The notes below the pieces were generated by a model. The model had not been told where the DNA came from and did not search any database. It worked only from the letters and a program-made list of their open reading frames with translations. Shown piece by piece: positions 15,938 to 24,564 of a stretch of DNA of 64,000 bases. Each line of letters starts with the position of its first letter. Positions within the stretch are counted from its first letter, which is position 1. Both the position numbers and the translations under genes were made by a program. The stretch covers positions 434,001 to 498,000 of the forward strand of contig NZ_JAMZMJ010000002.1 of assembly GCF_024714495.1 (NCBI RefSeq), in the 5' to 3' direction. Source of the DNA: Marinoscillum pacificum. GTDB lineage: Bacteria > Bacteroidota > Bacteroidia > Cytophagales > Cyclobacteriaceae.

Positions 15938-17243
15938 AATCGAATCGCTCGATATCGGCACCCAGTTGCTTCAATCGCTTATCAATAAACTGATATCCAC
16001 GATCTATTTGCTCAATATTGTGAATGGTAGAATCGCCATCTGCAGATAATGCCGCGATTAACAAAGAAACTCCAGCACGAATATCCGGAGAGGTCATACT
16101 AATTCCTCTAAGAGGAAATGCTCTATCCAACCCAATTACGGTTGCTCTATGCGGGTCACACAAGATGATCTGAGCACCCATGTCGATCAATTTATCAACG
16201 AAGAACAACCTACTCTCAAACATTTTCTGATGGATCAAACAGGTTCCTTTGGCTTGAGTAGCTGTTACCAACACAATACTTAATAGGTCAGGCGTAAATC
16301 CAGGCCAAATAGCATCTGCGATGGTCAGTATAGATCCATCGATATAACTTTCTATTTCGTAGTGCTCTTGTGCTGGAATGAAGATATCATCTCCTCGGAA
16401 CTCCATTTTCACCCCCAAACGCTTGAATGTATCAGGGATAATTCCCAGCATATCAATTCTAGCATCTTTGATGGTGATCTCTGACTGAGTCATTGCTGCC
16501 ATTCCTATAAAGCTACCGATCTCAATCATATCCGGAAGCATGGTGTGTTCGGTACCTCCTAACACTTCTACTCCCTGAATTTTCAATAAGTTACTTCCTA
16601 TTCCTTCTATTTTGGCTCCCATTCTCACCAGCATGTTACACAGCTGCTGGATATACGGCTCACACGCTGCATTGTAGATGGTCGTTTCTCCTTCAGCAAG
16701 CACTGCTGCCATAATAATGTTGGCCGTACCAGTCACAGAAGCCTCATCCAGGTGCATATATGTACCTTTCAGCTTAGATCCGTCTACTGTATAAAAGCTG
16801 GTAGCAGAATCGTAATGAAACTCAGCACCTAGTTTCTGGAATCCTACAAAGTGTGTATCTAATCTTCTTCGGCCAATTTTATCTCCTCCTGGCTTAGGCA
16901 TTTTACCCTTGCCATAGCGAGCCAACAATGGACCTAGGATCATAATGGAACCACGCAAAGAAGCTGCCTTCTCTTTAAATTCCTGTGTGTCTAAAAATTT
17001 TAGATTGACTTCCCTAGCTGTAAACCTGTAAGATTCTTCATCGGTCTTCTCAATCTGAACCCCCAAATCAGCCAACAAATCAATGAGCTTGAGAACGTCT
17101 CTGATTGCTGGGATTTTATGAATATGAACAGGTTCAGCCGTTAATAATACAGCGGAGATAATCTGGAGCGCTTCGTTTTTTGCTCCTTGCGGAGTGATGC
17201 TCCCTTTGAGGCGTTTGCCGCCTCTCACACGGAATGAAGCCAT
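15936..17243 (-). CDS. murA: UDP-N-acetylglucosamine 1-carboxyvinyltransferase
   Basis: First committed step of peptidoglycan synthesis: transfer of enolpyruvate from PEP to UDP-GlcNAc in the cytoplasm. The 435-residue EPSP-synthase fold starts with the usual GGKRLKGSITPQGAKNEAL (residues 8-26; K22/N23 are conserved). The active-site loop reads PGGDKIGRRRLDTHF. The residue equivalent to E. coli Cys115, the fosfomycin target, is Asp121, a replacement known from naturally fosfomycin-resistant MurA enzymes. Start is the ATG at 17243, overlapping the DUF4290 stop by 1 bp (TAATG), so the two genes are coupled. The 3' end abuts RNA element copy 3. Confidence 0.96.
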   Translation of the reverse strand: MASFRVRGGKRLKGSITPQGAKNEALQIISAVLLTAEPVHIHKIPAIRDVLKLIDLLADLGVQIEKTDEESYRFTAREVNLKFLDTQEFKEKAASLRGSIMILGPLLARYGKGKMPKPGGDKIGRRRLDTHFVGFQKLGAEFHYDSATSFYTVDGSKLKGTYMHLDEASVTGTANIIMAAVLAEGETTIYNAACEPYIQQLCNMLVRMGAKIEGIGSNLLKIQGVEVLGGTEHTMLPDMIEIGSFIGMAAMTQSEITIKDARIDMLGIIPDTFKRLGVKMEFRGDDIFIPAQEHYEIESYIDGSILTIADAIWPGFTPDLLSIVLVTATQAKGTCLIHQKMFESRLFFVDKLIDMGAQIILCDPHRATVIGLDRAFPLRGISMTSPDIRAGVSLLIAALSADGDSTIHNIEQIDRGYQFIDKRLKQLGADIERFD

Positions 17244-17923
17244 TAGTTGTTGTTTCTTCTTCTTTTGTTGTTCGAGTGATTTCTTTTACCGCCTTTATTG
17301 TTGTTATTGTTATTGCGGTTTCTATTGTGGTGTCTGTTGTTATTGTTGTCGTAATGACGCTTTTCAGAGTCAAACAAACCATTCGCTTTCACCTTTTCAA
17401 TATCGATATCCAATTGATCTTTGGATAGCTGTTTGATGTTTTTCAACACCTGCTCATCTTCGATATTGTCCTTGTTCCAGGTTTGGTAAAATGACTTCAT
17501 CAATTTACCGATAGCAATAATAGCTCCTTCTTTCTCAGCTGGATCTTCCATTGCGATAGCGTCATTGATCAAAATCTCAATATTTCTACCGTAGTGTCTA
17601 AACTTGATCTCATTAGACTGATACTTCATTCTGTCCGGCTTGCGGTCAAGAATCGTAGACTCTGGAATGGGGAAAGGGCTTTCTACATCCAGGTCAAATT
17701 TGGAAATGATAAACAAGTCGTCCCAAACTTTTTGAGTGTACTCCTGCGCATCTTTACTGAACTCAGGGTTGATCATTTTCATCAGCTCTACTAAGGTAGC
17801 TGCCAATTTGTTACGCTTCTCTTTATCTTCTACCGTTTTAATGTGCGCCACAAGATTCTGCACGTTTCTCCCGTACTCTTTCAAAGTCAGCTGTGAACGC
17901 TGGGTATTATATTCCAAACTCAT
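17243..17923 (-). CDS. DUF4290 family protein
   Basis: Cytosolic protein of 226 residues from the ATG at 17923. A longer frame begins at a TTG (17941), but that TTG lies inside a perfect -7 box, so it cannot be translated. The body (MSLEYNTQRSQLTLKEYGRN, later HYGRNIEILINDAI) is the DUF4290 domain seen throughout Bacteroidota next to murA. The last ~45 residues are an Asn/Lys/Arg-rich low-complexity tail, which suggests RNA or nucleic-acid contact. No function is established that I know of; the constant murA neighbour hints at a cell-wall or growth role. Confidence 0.88.
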   Translation of the reverse strand: MSLEYNTQRSQLTLKEYGRNVQNLVAHIKTVEDKEKRNKLAATLVELMKMINPEFSKDAQEYTQKVWDDLFIISKFDLDVESPFPIPESTILDRKPDRMKYQSNEIKFRHYGRNIEILINDAIAMEDPAEKEGAIIAIGKLMKSFYQTWNKDNIEDEQVLKNIKQLSKDQLDIDIEKVKANGLFDSEKRHYDNNNNRHHNRNRNNNNNNKGGKRNHSNNKRRRNNN

Positions 17924-17938
17924 ATTGTAGATTTTGCT

Positions 17939-17946
17939 CAAAAATA
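17939..17946 (-). promoter_or_regulatory. -7 box for the DUF4290-murA operon
   Basis: On the minus strand TATTTTTG matches TAnnTTTG exactly, 15 bp before the ATG at 17923, implying a very short leader. A TTG lies about 17 bp further upstream, slightly closer than the usual spacing. Confidence 0.5.
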
Positions 17947-17996
17947 ATGAAATAGTATTATGCCAACACTTTAAGAACTAATTGATTTCGTAGTTA

Positions 17997-18413
17997 TTAC
18001 GTTTTTATGTAGGCAATACATTTTAATTCTATGGCTATAGGTGTAGGTAACGCATTTACTTCAACAGTGGTTCTGCAAGGCTGAACATCTTGAAAGTATT
18101 CTGCGTAAATTTTATTGAATGTCTTAAAATCAGCCTTCATGTTTGTCAAAAACACAGTCACATCCACCAAATCCCCCCATTTAGCACCAGAAGCCTCTAA
18201 TATATCTCGTACATTCTTGAATACTGAATGACACTGTTTTTCAATATTATATGCTTCTATCTCGCCTGAATCATTCAAAGTAACTCCAGGTATTTCCTTT
18301 TTTCCTTTTTCTCTGGGACCGACACCAGACAAAAAGAGCAAATCCCCAACTTTTCTAGCGTGAGGATATAGCCCTACTGGCTCAGGCGCTTTATCGGATT
18401 GATAAACACTCAT
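17997..18413 (-). CDS. RidA family protein
   Basis: A 138-residue YjgF/YER057c/UK114 family protein. Canonical RidA hydrolyses reactive 2-aminoacrylate and related imines. Family signatures are GDLLFLSGVGPR (about 23-34), KNVRDILEASGAKWGDLVDV (about 71-90) and the C-terminal CRTTVEVNALPTPIAIELKCIA, with the Arg that binds the substrate carboxylate. The sequence is closer to the aminomuconate-deaminase-like branch than to E. coli RidA, so the physiological substrate is uncertain. Its ATG overlaps the stop of the GNAT gene by 4 bp, so it is in the pepP-GNAT-ridA operon. Confidence 0.88.
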   Translation of the reverse strand: MSVYQSDKAPEPVGLYPHARKVGDLLFLSGVGPREKGKKEIPGVTLNDSGEIEAYNIEKQCHSVFKNVRDILEASGAKWGDLVDVTVFLTNMKADFKTFNKIYAEYFQDVQPCRTTVEVNALPTPIAIELKCIAYIKT

Positions 18414-18850
18414 AGTTTCTTCTCAAAATAAATTCTTGACAACAATGGATCAGGATACGGCTCAAAATCAACCACATAAAACCCTTCATTGATTGCAAAT
18501 CGAAGCATGTTACGATGACGATTCATGGTTTTAAACTTCAACACCTTATAGCCTTTCAGCTTACACCAGACCTGCATTTTATGTAATAACAATCGCGCGA
18601 TCCCTTTACTCCGATGCTCAGGAATAACCGCTCCCATCCAACTGTAAAATACCTCACCATCAAGAAAACGGTCATACCCAACTTTAAAACCGGCAATTTC
18701 ACCATCGCACTCTGCTATCAGAATGACGTGTTCAGAAGCAAGTAGCCGATGATTGTATTCAGACTTTGAATAAGGCTTGTCAAATTCAGGAACTAACTCC
18801 TGAATAGCTAACACCTCATCTATGCTTCCAGGTCTAACCAGAATATTCAT
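18410..18850 (-). CDS. GNAT family N-acetyltransferase
   Basis: A 146-residue single-domain acetyltransferase. The acetyl-CoA-binding motif A is visible as GAVIPEHRSKGIARLLLHKM (about 93-112), following the central strand FYSWMG. The N-terminus VRPGSIDEVLAIQELVPEFD is typical of GNAT helix 1-2. The acceptor is unknown. It lies 3 bp after pepP and overlaps ridA by 4 bp on the minus strand, which suggests joint expression with peptide and imine turnover genes. Confidence 0.88.
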   Translation of the reverse strand: MNILVRPGSIDEVLAIQELVPEFDKPYSKSEYNHRLLASEHVILIAECDGEIAGFKVGYDRFLDGEVFYSWMGAVIPEHRSKGIARLLLHKMQVWCKLKGYKVLKFKTMNRHRNMLRFAINEGFYVVDFEPYPDPLLSRIYFEKKL

Positions 18851-18853
18851 TGT

Positions 18854-20143
18854 TTACTTATTCATCAAATCTTCGATTTCATCCGCGTGAATTGGAATAT
18901 TTCTCATCAGGTTTCTATGACCATCTTTAGTAATGAGGATATTGTCTTCCAATCTAATACCAATATTTTCTTCCCTGATATAAATACCTGGCTCCACAGT
19001 GAAGACCATGCCTGGCTCAAATTTCTTATAGATTGATGCGACATCATGCACATCCAACCCTAAGTGGTGCGAGGTTCCGTGCATAAAATATCTTTTGTAA
19101 GCCGGCCATTCCGGATCTTGATTTTTCACATCAGTACGATCAATCAGCCCTAGCTCAATCAGTTCTTCTGTCATCAACTCTCCTACCGCAGCATGATATT
19201 CTGGAATAGCACTTCCTGGCTTGAGAAGGTCTGTTGCTTGATTTTTCACTCTCAAAACCGCATCGTACACCTGACGCTGGCGCTTGGTGAATCGACCATT
19301 AACCGGGATAGTCCTTGTCATGTCTGCATTATAGTTGGCATATTCTGCACCCACATCCATCAGCATCAAGTCACCATCTTTCAGTTGCTGATTGTTCTCG
19401 ATGTAGTGAAGCACACATGCATTGAAACCTCCAGCTATGATTGGAGTGTACGCAAAACCTTTCGAGCGATTGGATAAAAATTTATGAGCATATTCTGCCT
19501 CTACTTCATATTCCCAAACACCCGGCTCTACTGTTTCTAATATTCTGCGAAAACCCTGCTCGGTGATATGACAAGCATGCTCAATCAATTTTACTTCAGT
19601 CTCCGATTTGATGGTTCGCAGATCATAAATGATTGGAGCAAGTCGCTCATATTTATACAGCGGGTATTTTGCCATACATGATTTGATGAATCGATCATTA
19701 GCAGTTTCCACTAATGAAGCATTTCGAATATGCTCATTGCTTGGCAGATAAATATGCTCCGATTCCGCAAGTATGGTATACAAAACCTTTTCAAAGTCTT
19801 GATTCCATTTAATGTTTTTGATCCCTGACGTTTGCTCGCCTTCTTCTTTGGTGAGTTTGTGACCTTCCCAGATAGCAATTTCTTCATTGGTCTCTCGCAA
19901 GAATAATATTTCTCTGAATTTTGGATCCGGAAAATCTGGAGCTAATAATAAAATAGACTCCTCCTGATCTACCCCAGACAAGTAAAACAAGTCTGAATTT
20001 TGTTTGAAAACCATAGTACCATCAGCGTTGGTAGGCATGATGTCATTGCTATGAACAATTACTATCGAGTTGGGCTTCAAACGAGAAACCAGTCTTTTTC
20101 TGTTTTCAATAAAAAGCTGATTATCTATTTGTTTATATCTCAT
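18854..20143 (-). CDS. pepP: Xaa-Pro aminopeptidase (aminopeptidase P family)
   Basis: Cytosolic dinuclear-metal peptidase removing the N-terminal residue when proline is second. The 429 residues from the ATG at 20143 comprise an N-terminal creatinase-like domain (about 1-155) and a pita-bread catalytic domain. Metal ligands are visible as the first Asp in LMLMDVGAEY, the second in NADMTRTIPV, the His in FMHGTSHHLGLDVHD, and Glu residues in TVEPGIYI and IRLEDNIL. The frame continues to a TTG at 20179, but that TTG is part of a -7 promoter box, which supports the ATG at 20143. Confidence 0.92.
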   Translation of the reverse strand: MRYKQIDNQLFIENRKRLVSRLKPNSIVIVHSNDIMPTNADGTMVFKQNSDLFYLSGVDQEESILLLAPDFPDPKFREILFLRETNEEIAIWEGHKLTKEEGEQTSGIKNIKWNQDFEKVLYTILAESEHIYLPSNEHIRNASLVETANDRFIKSCMAKYPLYKYERLAPIIYDLRTIKSETEVKLIEHACHITEQGFRRILETVEPGVWEYEVEAEYAHKFLSNRSKGFAYTPIIAGGFNACVLHYIENNQQLKDGDLMLMDVGAEYANYNADMTRTIPVNGRFTKRQRQVYDAVLRVKNQATDLLKPGSAIPEYHAAVGELMTEELIELGLIDRTDVKNQDPEWPAYKRYFMHGTSHHLGLDVHDVASIYKKFEPGMVFTVEPGIYIREENIGIRLEDNILITKDGHRNLMRNIPIHADEIEDLMNK

Positions 20144-20176
20144 GGAATGCTGTCTTATGTAATAGTGTGAAGTATT

Positions 20177-20184
20177 CAAAGGTA
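20177..20184 (-). promoter_or_regulatory. -7 box for the pepP operon
   Basis: Minus-strand TACCTTTG is a perfect TAnnTTTG match, 33 bp before the pepP ATG. It rules out translation from the upstream in-frame TTG, which is inside the box. Confidence 0.55.
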
Positions 20185-20290
20185 GTATTTCTACCCATTC
20201 AAGCCATTATTTAGACCAGCAAAACATAAAATAGTTTAGAATAATAAAGAGGAAAAGATGAGGGGATCGTTCACATGAACCGAAACATAC

Positions 20291-20498
20291 ATGTTTGGAC
20301 CTTCCGCACATGTTCGGAAGGCAGAAAACTCCAGGAAAGAGGCTTCCGAAGGCTTTCAGAAGGCAAAAACGCGAATGTTTGGGTGTTCCACAGCCCTAAA
20401 TAACCAACAAACGCGCATGTTTGGAGCTTCTGCACATGTCCGAAGCATGGAACACTCATGTTTCTTTAAAATTTGTGGATTTAGGCAGTTCTGACATG
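20291..20498. repeat. 42-bp-period degenerate repeat array with hairpins
   Basis: Units begin at 20291, 20333, 20375, 20417 and 20458 (spacings 42, 42, 42, 41). Four of the five start ATGTTT, three with ATGTTTGG. Units 1 and 4 are the most alike, sharing ATGTTTGGA, CTTC and GCACATGT. Unit 1 contains CCTTCCG paired with CGGAAGG and unit 4 GCTTC paired with GAAGC around the same CACATG loop. The 14-codon period leaves open frames on both strands, so two short ORFs appear here, but neither has start or composition support. The array lies between pepP and the DUF7282-like gene, in a 450 bp interval with no recognised gene. Confidence 0.55.
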
Positions 20499-20544
20499 TC
20501 TGAGAGCATCCATAATTACTCTTTCGTTCTCAAAACACCAAACA

Positions 20545-20569
20545 AATAAAGGGAAGCCACGGGCTTCCC
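20545..20569 (-). terminator. Terminator of the DUF7282-like lipoprotein gene
   Basis: GGGAAGCC (20551-20558) pairs with GGCTTCCC (20562-20569) around ACG. Read on the minus strand it is followed by a T-rich stretch, 28 bp after the stop codon. Confidence 0.65.
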
Positions 20570-20597
20570 TTCATCAATCAAATGTTCAATTCAAGAT

Positions 20598-22766
20598 TTA
20601 TTGAACCGTGAACGAAACAACAATTACCTCTCCATTAAATTTCTCTGGACCGTCACCATTATCAGGGAACCCATACTCTCCATCAGCTGGGGATTCTATG
20701 TGAAGCATTGGGAACAATTTGGCTCCAGTACTCACAGAAGCATCTCCCAAATCAACTTCCACATTACTGTTCGTTCCTGCCATCACCATAGTTTGTCCTA
20801 ATACGTCACCAGGAGCACCACTTCCATTGTCAGCATGTATCACAATCCAACCGTCTACTCCAGCTTTCACTTCATCAATCGTCACCGTATTGGAAGATGA
20901 GACTGCTTGATCAGCAGCCGTTACAGATGGTGACATAATGTCAATTGAAGAAAATGTTATTGGTGCATCAAATCCATTAGCTCCATCAAACTCATAGCTA
21001 CCAATAGTTCCATTATCGTTATGAAGCATGATCCATAGAGTTTCTCCATCGGTCAATTCTTCACCATCAGCAAAAGATATCTCAACATCTGTAGTCGTAC
21101 CTGCCTCAAGAGCCACAGGCACAGAAATAATACCAGGAGCAACAAATGATCCTGCCCCATTATCTCTATGAACCACCACCCAGGATGGCTGGCCAACTGT
21201 GATACTTTCCACAACGATTTTATCTTGAGAAGTAACTTGATCATTCGCCGTAAATGATCCCGTAGAACTCAAAACTGAGAATGTTTCTGTTGTAATTGGC
21301 GCATCAAACCCATTGGCTCCATCAAATTCATAGCTACCTATAGTTCCATTTTCCGTGTGAAGCATCACATATAAAATAGCGTCGGCACTTACTGCTTCTG
21401 TAAGAGTAACTTCAACGTCTGCCGTAGTACCAGCTTCTAATTGTACAGGTGTAGAAATGATACCCGGCACTTCCGGCCCATCATTTGTAGAGTTACTTTT
21501 ATGAACAACTACCCATCCGGTTGCATCCAATGTAATTGTACCCACAGAAAGAGTATTTCCTTGTAAAATCTGATCCGCTACAGTAATGGCACCAGAAGGA
21601 GCTATCGTCTCAAATCCAACAACCACTACATCCTCACCAAATATTTCAGGACCATCACCATTGTCTGGGAATCCATACATACCATCTGCTGGAGACTCAA
21701 TGTGAAGCATAGGGAAAAGTTTTTCACCTCCTGCATAAGTTGCTGTTCCCAGATCAACCATAACATCACTATTTGATCCGGCCATCACCATAGTCTGCCC
21801 TAGTACATCACCAGGAGAGCCTTCACCATTGTCTGCATGTATTACTAACCAGCCATCAACAGCTGCATTTACCTCACCAATTGTGATCATATTCTCACTC
21901 ACCACCTGATTTTCTACAGATATAGAAGGTGCACTCACCGTAATTCCGGTCATTACTATATTCCCTCCTTCATCAAAAATTGGGTTATCGAAACCATTAG
22001 CTCCATCGAACTCATATTCTCCAGCAGTACCATCATCAGTATGCAACATTACATGAAGTGTTGCTCCATCAGACAAATCAGCAAAGTCAGTCAATTCTAC
22101 CATCACATCGTCAGTACTTCCGGCTGCCACCATTTTTGGTTCTGAAATGATACCCGGCACAACCGGTCCTCCTTCAGAAGTGGACGCATGAACTACCACC
22201 CAACCAGCTCTATCCAAAGTCACATTGGAAATGTGAACCATATTTTGTGAAAGCGTTTGATCAGACACCATCAATGTGCCTGTAGGATCTCCATCTACAG
22301 ATAAGGTGATACTAGTCATAACAATATTACCATCTGAATCCAATATTGGTCCATCAAAGCCACTTGAGCCATCAAACTCGTAAGTACCAATGGTCCCATC
22401 ATCTGTGTGCAGCATTACATACACTACATCCCCATCTGCGATTTCCACATCACTATTTAGCATTACTTCCACGTTGGTAGAAGTGCCGGCTGACACCATT
22501 TTGGCCTCAGAAATTATTCCCGGAACAACCGGACCTCCTTCAGAAGTAGACGCATGGACTACAATCCACCCATCCATATCCATAGTGACACTAGAAACTA
22601 TTATGCTATTATTTTCAGTCAACGCCTGATCCGAAACAGTTAAAGTACCTGTTGGATCCATAGGCTCCATGTCTTCATCCTCGTCGTTACATCCGACGAA
22701 TGCCACTGTTAGCACAAGCAGCATTAATGTTGTTTTTTTGAAAAAATCACTAATTGTCATTTTCAT
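20598..22766 (-). CDS. Lipoprotein with six DUF7282-like repeats
   Basis: A 722-residue exported lipoprotein (lipobox VAFVGC, Cys26, followed by an acidic stretch) built from six repeats of about 110-120 residues. Each repeat has a DQ..... start, a GW(I/V/L)V(I/V)H strand, a central V(P)G(I/Q) turn, an AG(T/S)....V(E/M)V strand and an MLH strand. This matches the beta-rich DUF7282 type. Two kinds alternate: repeats 1, 2, 4 and 5 carry PGIIS and YEFDG.GFD, while repeats 3 and 6 carry GDVLGQTMVMAG and YGFPDNGDGPE. The order is A-A-B-A-A-B. The composition is Asp/Gly-rich with very few Lys, suggesting a surface protein, possibly calcium- or ligand-binding. It has its own terminator. Confidence 0.8.
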   Translation of the reverse strand: MKMTISDFFKKTTLMLLVLTVAFVGCNDEDEDMEPMDPTGTLTVSDQALTENNSIIVSSVTMDMDGWIVVHASTSEGGPVVPGIISEAKMVSAGTSTNVEVMLNSDVEIADGDVVYVMLHTDDGTIGTYEFDGSSGFDGPILDSDGNIVMTSITLSVDGDPTGTLMVSDQTLSQNMVHISNVTLDRAGWVVVHASTSEGGPVVPGIISEPKMVAAGSTDDVMVELTDFADLSDGATLHVMLHTDDGTAGEYEFDGANGFDNPIFDEGGNIVMTGITVSAPSISVENQVVSENMITIGEVNAAVDGWLVIHADNGEGSPGDVLGQTMVMAGSNSDVMVDLGTATYAGGEKLFPMLHIESPADGMYGFPDNGDGPEIFGEDVVVVGFETIAPSGAITVADQILQGNTLSVGTITLDATGWVVVHKSNSTNDGPEVPGIISTPVQLEAGTTADVEVTLTEAVSADAILYVMLHTENGTIGSYEFDGANGFDAPITTETFSVLSSTGSFTANDQVTSQDKIVVESITVGQPSWVVVHRDNGAGSFVAPGIISVPVALEAGTTTDVEISFADGEELTDGETLWIMLHNDNGTIGSYEFDGANGFDAPITFSSIDIMSPSVTAADQAVSSSNTVTIDEVKAGVDGWIVIHADNGSGAPGDVLGQTMVMAGTNSNVEVDLGDASVSTGAKLFPMLHIESPADGEYGFPDNGDGPEKFNGEVIVVSFTVQ

Positions 22767-22938
22767 AGGTTTTTAAAGAATTAAACATTTATCAGAGTAC
22801 TCGGCTAACCTACGAGGGTACTAGATGAACCAGATTTATTTTGTTGAACAGAAAAAGAAAATCATGAAACAAAAACACTTCCGATGAGAAGAAAAAAGTG
22901 TCCCAATATCTTTTTACCTTAGAATTTGATAAAATTCA

Positions 22939-24342
22939 ATGGTGCTAAAAAAAATCTCATTTCTTCTACTCTTCCTATTATTCAGCTTACTTAAAACCTG
23001 GAGCCAGGGTAAATATTGGGTTGCAAAAGAAAGCTCTTCAGAAGTTCAGAATCATTTGATGAAACTCCCTTTGATATGCTCAGAGTGGTTGGAAAGTTGC
23101 AGCTATGAGCTTAGTCAACAGGAAGTAGAATATTTACAAGACCTACATATTTGCTTAAATCCTGTAGCCAGTTTTGCACCTCTGTCGTCAGAAAATAAAT
23201 CAAACAGACTTGGGTTTGCTCTGGAGCAAGTCAAAGCAGAATATTTTATTCGCAAAGGACTTAATGGTTCTGGAATCAAGGTTGGAATAATCGATGGCGG
23301 ATTTCTAGGCGCAAATAAAAATGAATCACTAGCTCATTTTTTCAATTCAGATCAAATCAAATATTACAAAGACTATGTCACTCCAGAGTTAGAAATGTAT
23401 GGTGGCATCAAAGGATTGGATGACAATCATGGCACAGAAGTATGGCAACTCATAGGAGGCAACCATCCTGGTAAAAACATCTTGTATGGACTAGCCACAG
23501 AGGCTGATATTTATTTGGCTCGAACCGACCATGGGGCATACGAGAAACGAATTGAGGAAGACTTACTCATCAAAGCATTAGAGGACATGGATAGCATGGG
23601 TGTCAAATTGATTAACCTGTCACTAGGCTATAATCTTGGGTTTACGAATTCGGATGAAAATTATACCCCTGACCAAATGGACGGCAAAACATCCATGGTT
23701 GCCAAAGCAGTTGACTATGCAGCCAAAGAACGTGGCATGCTCATCATAGTAGCCGCGGGAAATGAAGGCTCCATTAAGTGGCAAACACTAAGCACTCCAG
23801 GGGATGCCAGATATGCACTAACTGTAGGCTCGAGTAAACAAAAAGTGTGGGACAAAATGGATTACAGCAGCATAGGGCCAAATTATACAGACTTTGTAAA
23901 ACCTGACATTGCTGTCTACTCTACGGAAGGCACTTCTTTTTCTGCCCCTGTGATCACAGGAATGGCAGCATGTATTTGGCAAATGGACACCTCATTGACC
24001 AATTTCGAGATTATCGAGATCTTTCGAAAAGCTGGCAACTTTTATCCTTATCCCAACAACTATCTTGGGTATGGAGTACCTACATGTGAAGAGATTCTTA
24101 AGGTTTACAACAACCAACCGAGAGAGCTAAATCATCCTGTTCATTCTAAAAAAGATGTTGTATCCATTAAAATACCAGATGATGTAAAATACACAGTAGC
24201 TTTTCACAAAACAGACAGCATCCATGTGCTGCATCGGATCATTTATCGCCAAAACGGCAAATTGAAAATCAAAAGACCAGAAGGTGTAGTGCAAACGAGT
24301 ATCTTATTAGATCAGCAAGTCACAGAAATTTTCTGGGAGTAA
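22939..24342 (+). CDS. Secreted subtilisin-like serine protease (S8)
   Basis: A 467-residue exported subtilase with a signal peptide (1-22, ending TWSQ). The catalytic triad is D119 in GIIDGG, H164 in DDNHGTEV and S333 in GTSFSAP. The oxyanion Asn is in IVAAGNEG. A prodomain-like segment occupies about 23-100 and a C-terminal beta-rich region of ~80 residues follows the catalytic domain. No type IX sorting tail is evident. It is the only gene between the DUF7282-like lipoprotein (divergent, 170 bp away) and the YCII/sigma pair. Confidence 0.92.
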   Translation: MVLKKISFLLLFLLFSLLKTWSQGKYWVAKESSSEVQNHLMKLPLICSEWLESCSYELSQQEVEYLQDLHICLNPVASFAPLSSENKSNRLGFALEQVKAEYFIRKGLNGSGIKVGIIDGGFLGANKNESLAHFFNSDQIKYYKDYVTPELEMYGGIKGLDDNHGTEVWQLIGGNHPGKNILYGLATEADIYLARTDHGAYEKRIEEDLLIKALEDMDSMGVKLINLSLGYNLGFTNSDENYTPDQMDGKTSMVAKAVDYAAKERGMLIIVAAGNEGSIKWQTLSTPGDARYALTVGSSKQKVWDKMDYSSIGPNYTDFVKPDIAVYSTEGTSFSAPVITGMAACIWQMDTSLTNFEIIEIFRKAGNFYPYPNNYLGYGVPTCEEILKVYNNQPRELNHPVHSKKDVVSIKIPDDVKYTVAFHKTDSIHVLHRIIYRQNGKLKIKRPEGVVQTSILLDQQVTEIFWE

Positions 24343-24564
24343 ATCCCGACATTAATCATCTTATTAAACTGTTCATTCAACTACAGAACCTCCTTTTTAT
24401 AGTCCATTTAGATTCAGGATCCGCTAGAACAAAGAAATCATCCTACTAAACAGGGACATTATAGCCTTCTTTAAGATTTTTTTTATTCGGTGTGTCCATT
24501 TTCATTAAGCCTGTTCGTCATTCGATCAAAACAAGTTAAATTCTAAACTCAAACATTTTTTATC

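Noticed and set aside
15750-16049. 99-codon plus-strand ORF across RNA element copy 3 and the murA 3' end
   Set aside because: It overlaps the murA gene in antisense and runs through a T-run and terminator hairpin.
17134-17436. ORFs on both strands at the murA/DUF4290 junction
   Set aside because: They are shadows of the low-complexity Asn/Arg/Lys tail of the DUF4290 protein.
20271-20494. Short ORFs on both strands (62 and 67 codons)
   Set aside because: They arise from the 42-bp-period repeat, which leaves open frames on both strands. There is no promoter, start context or family similarity.
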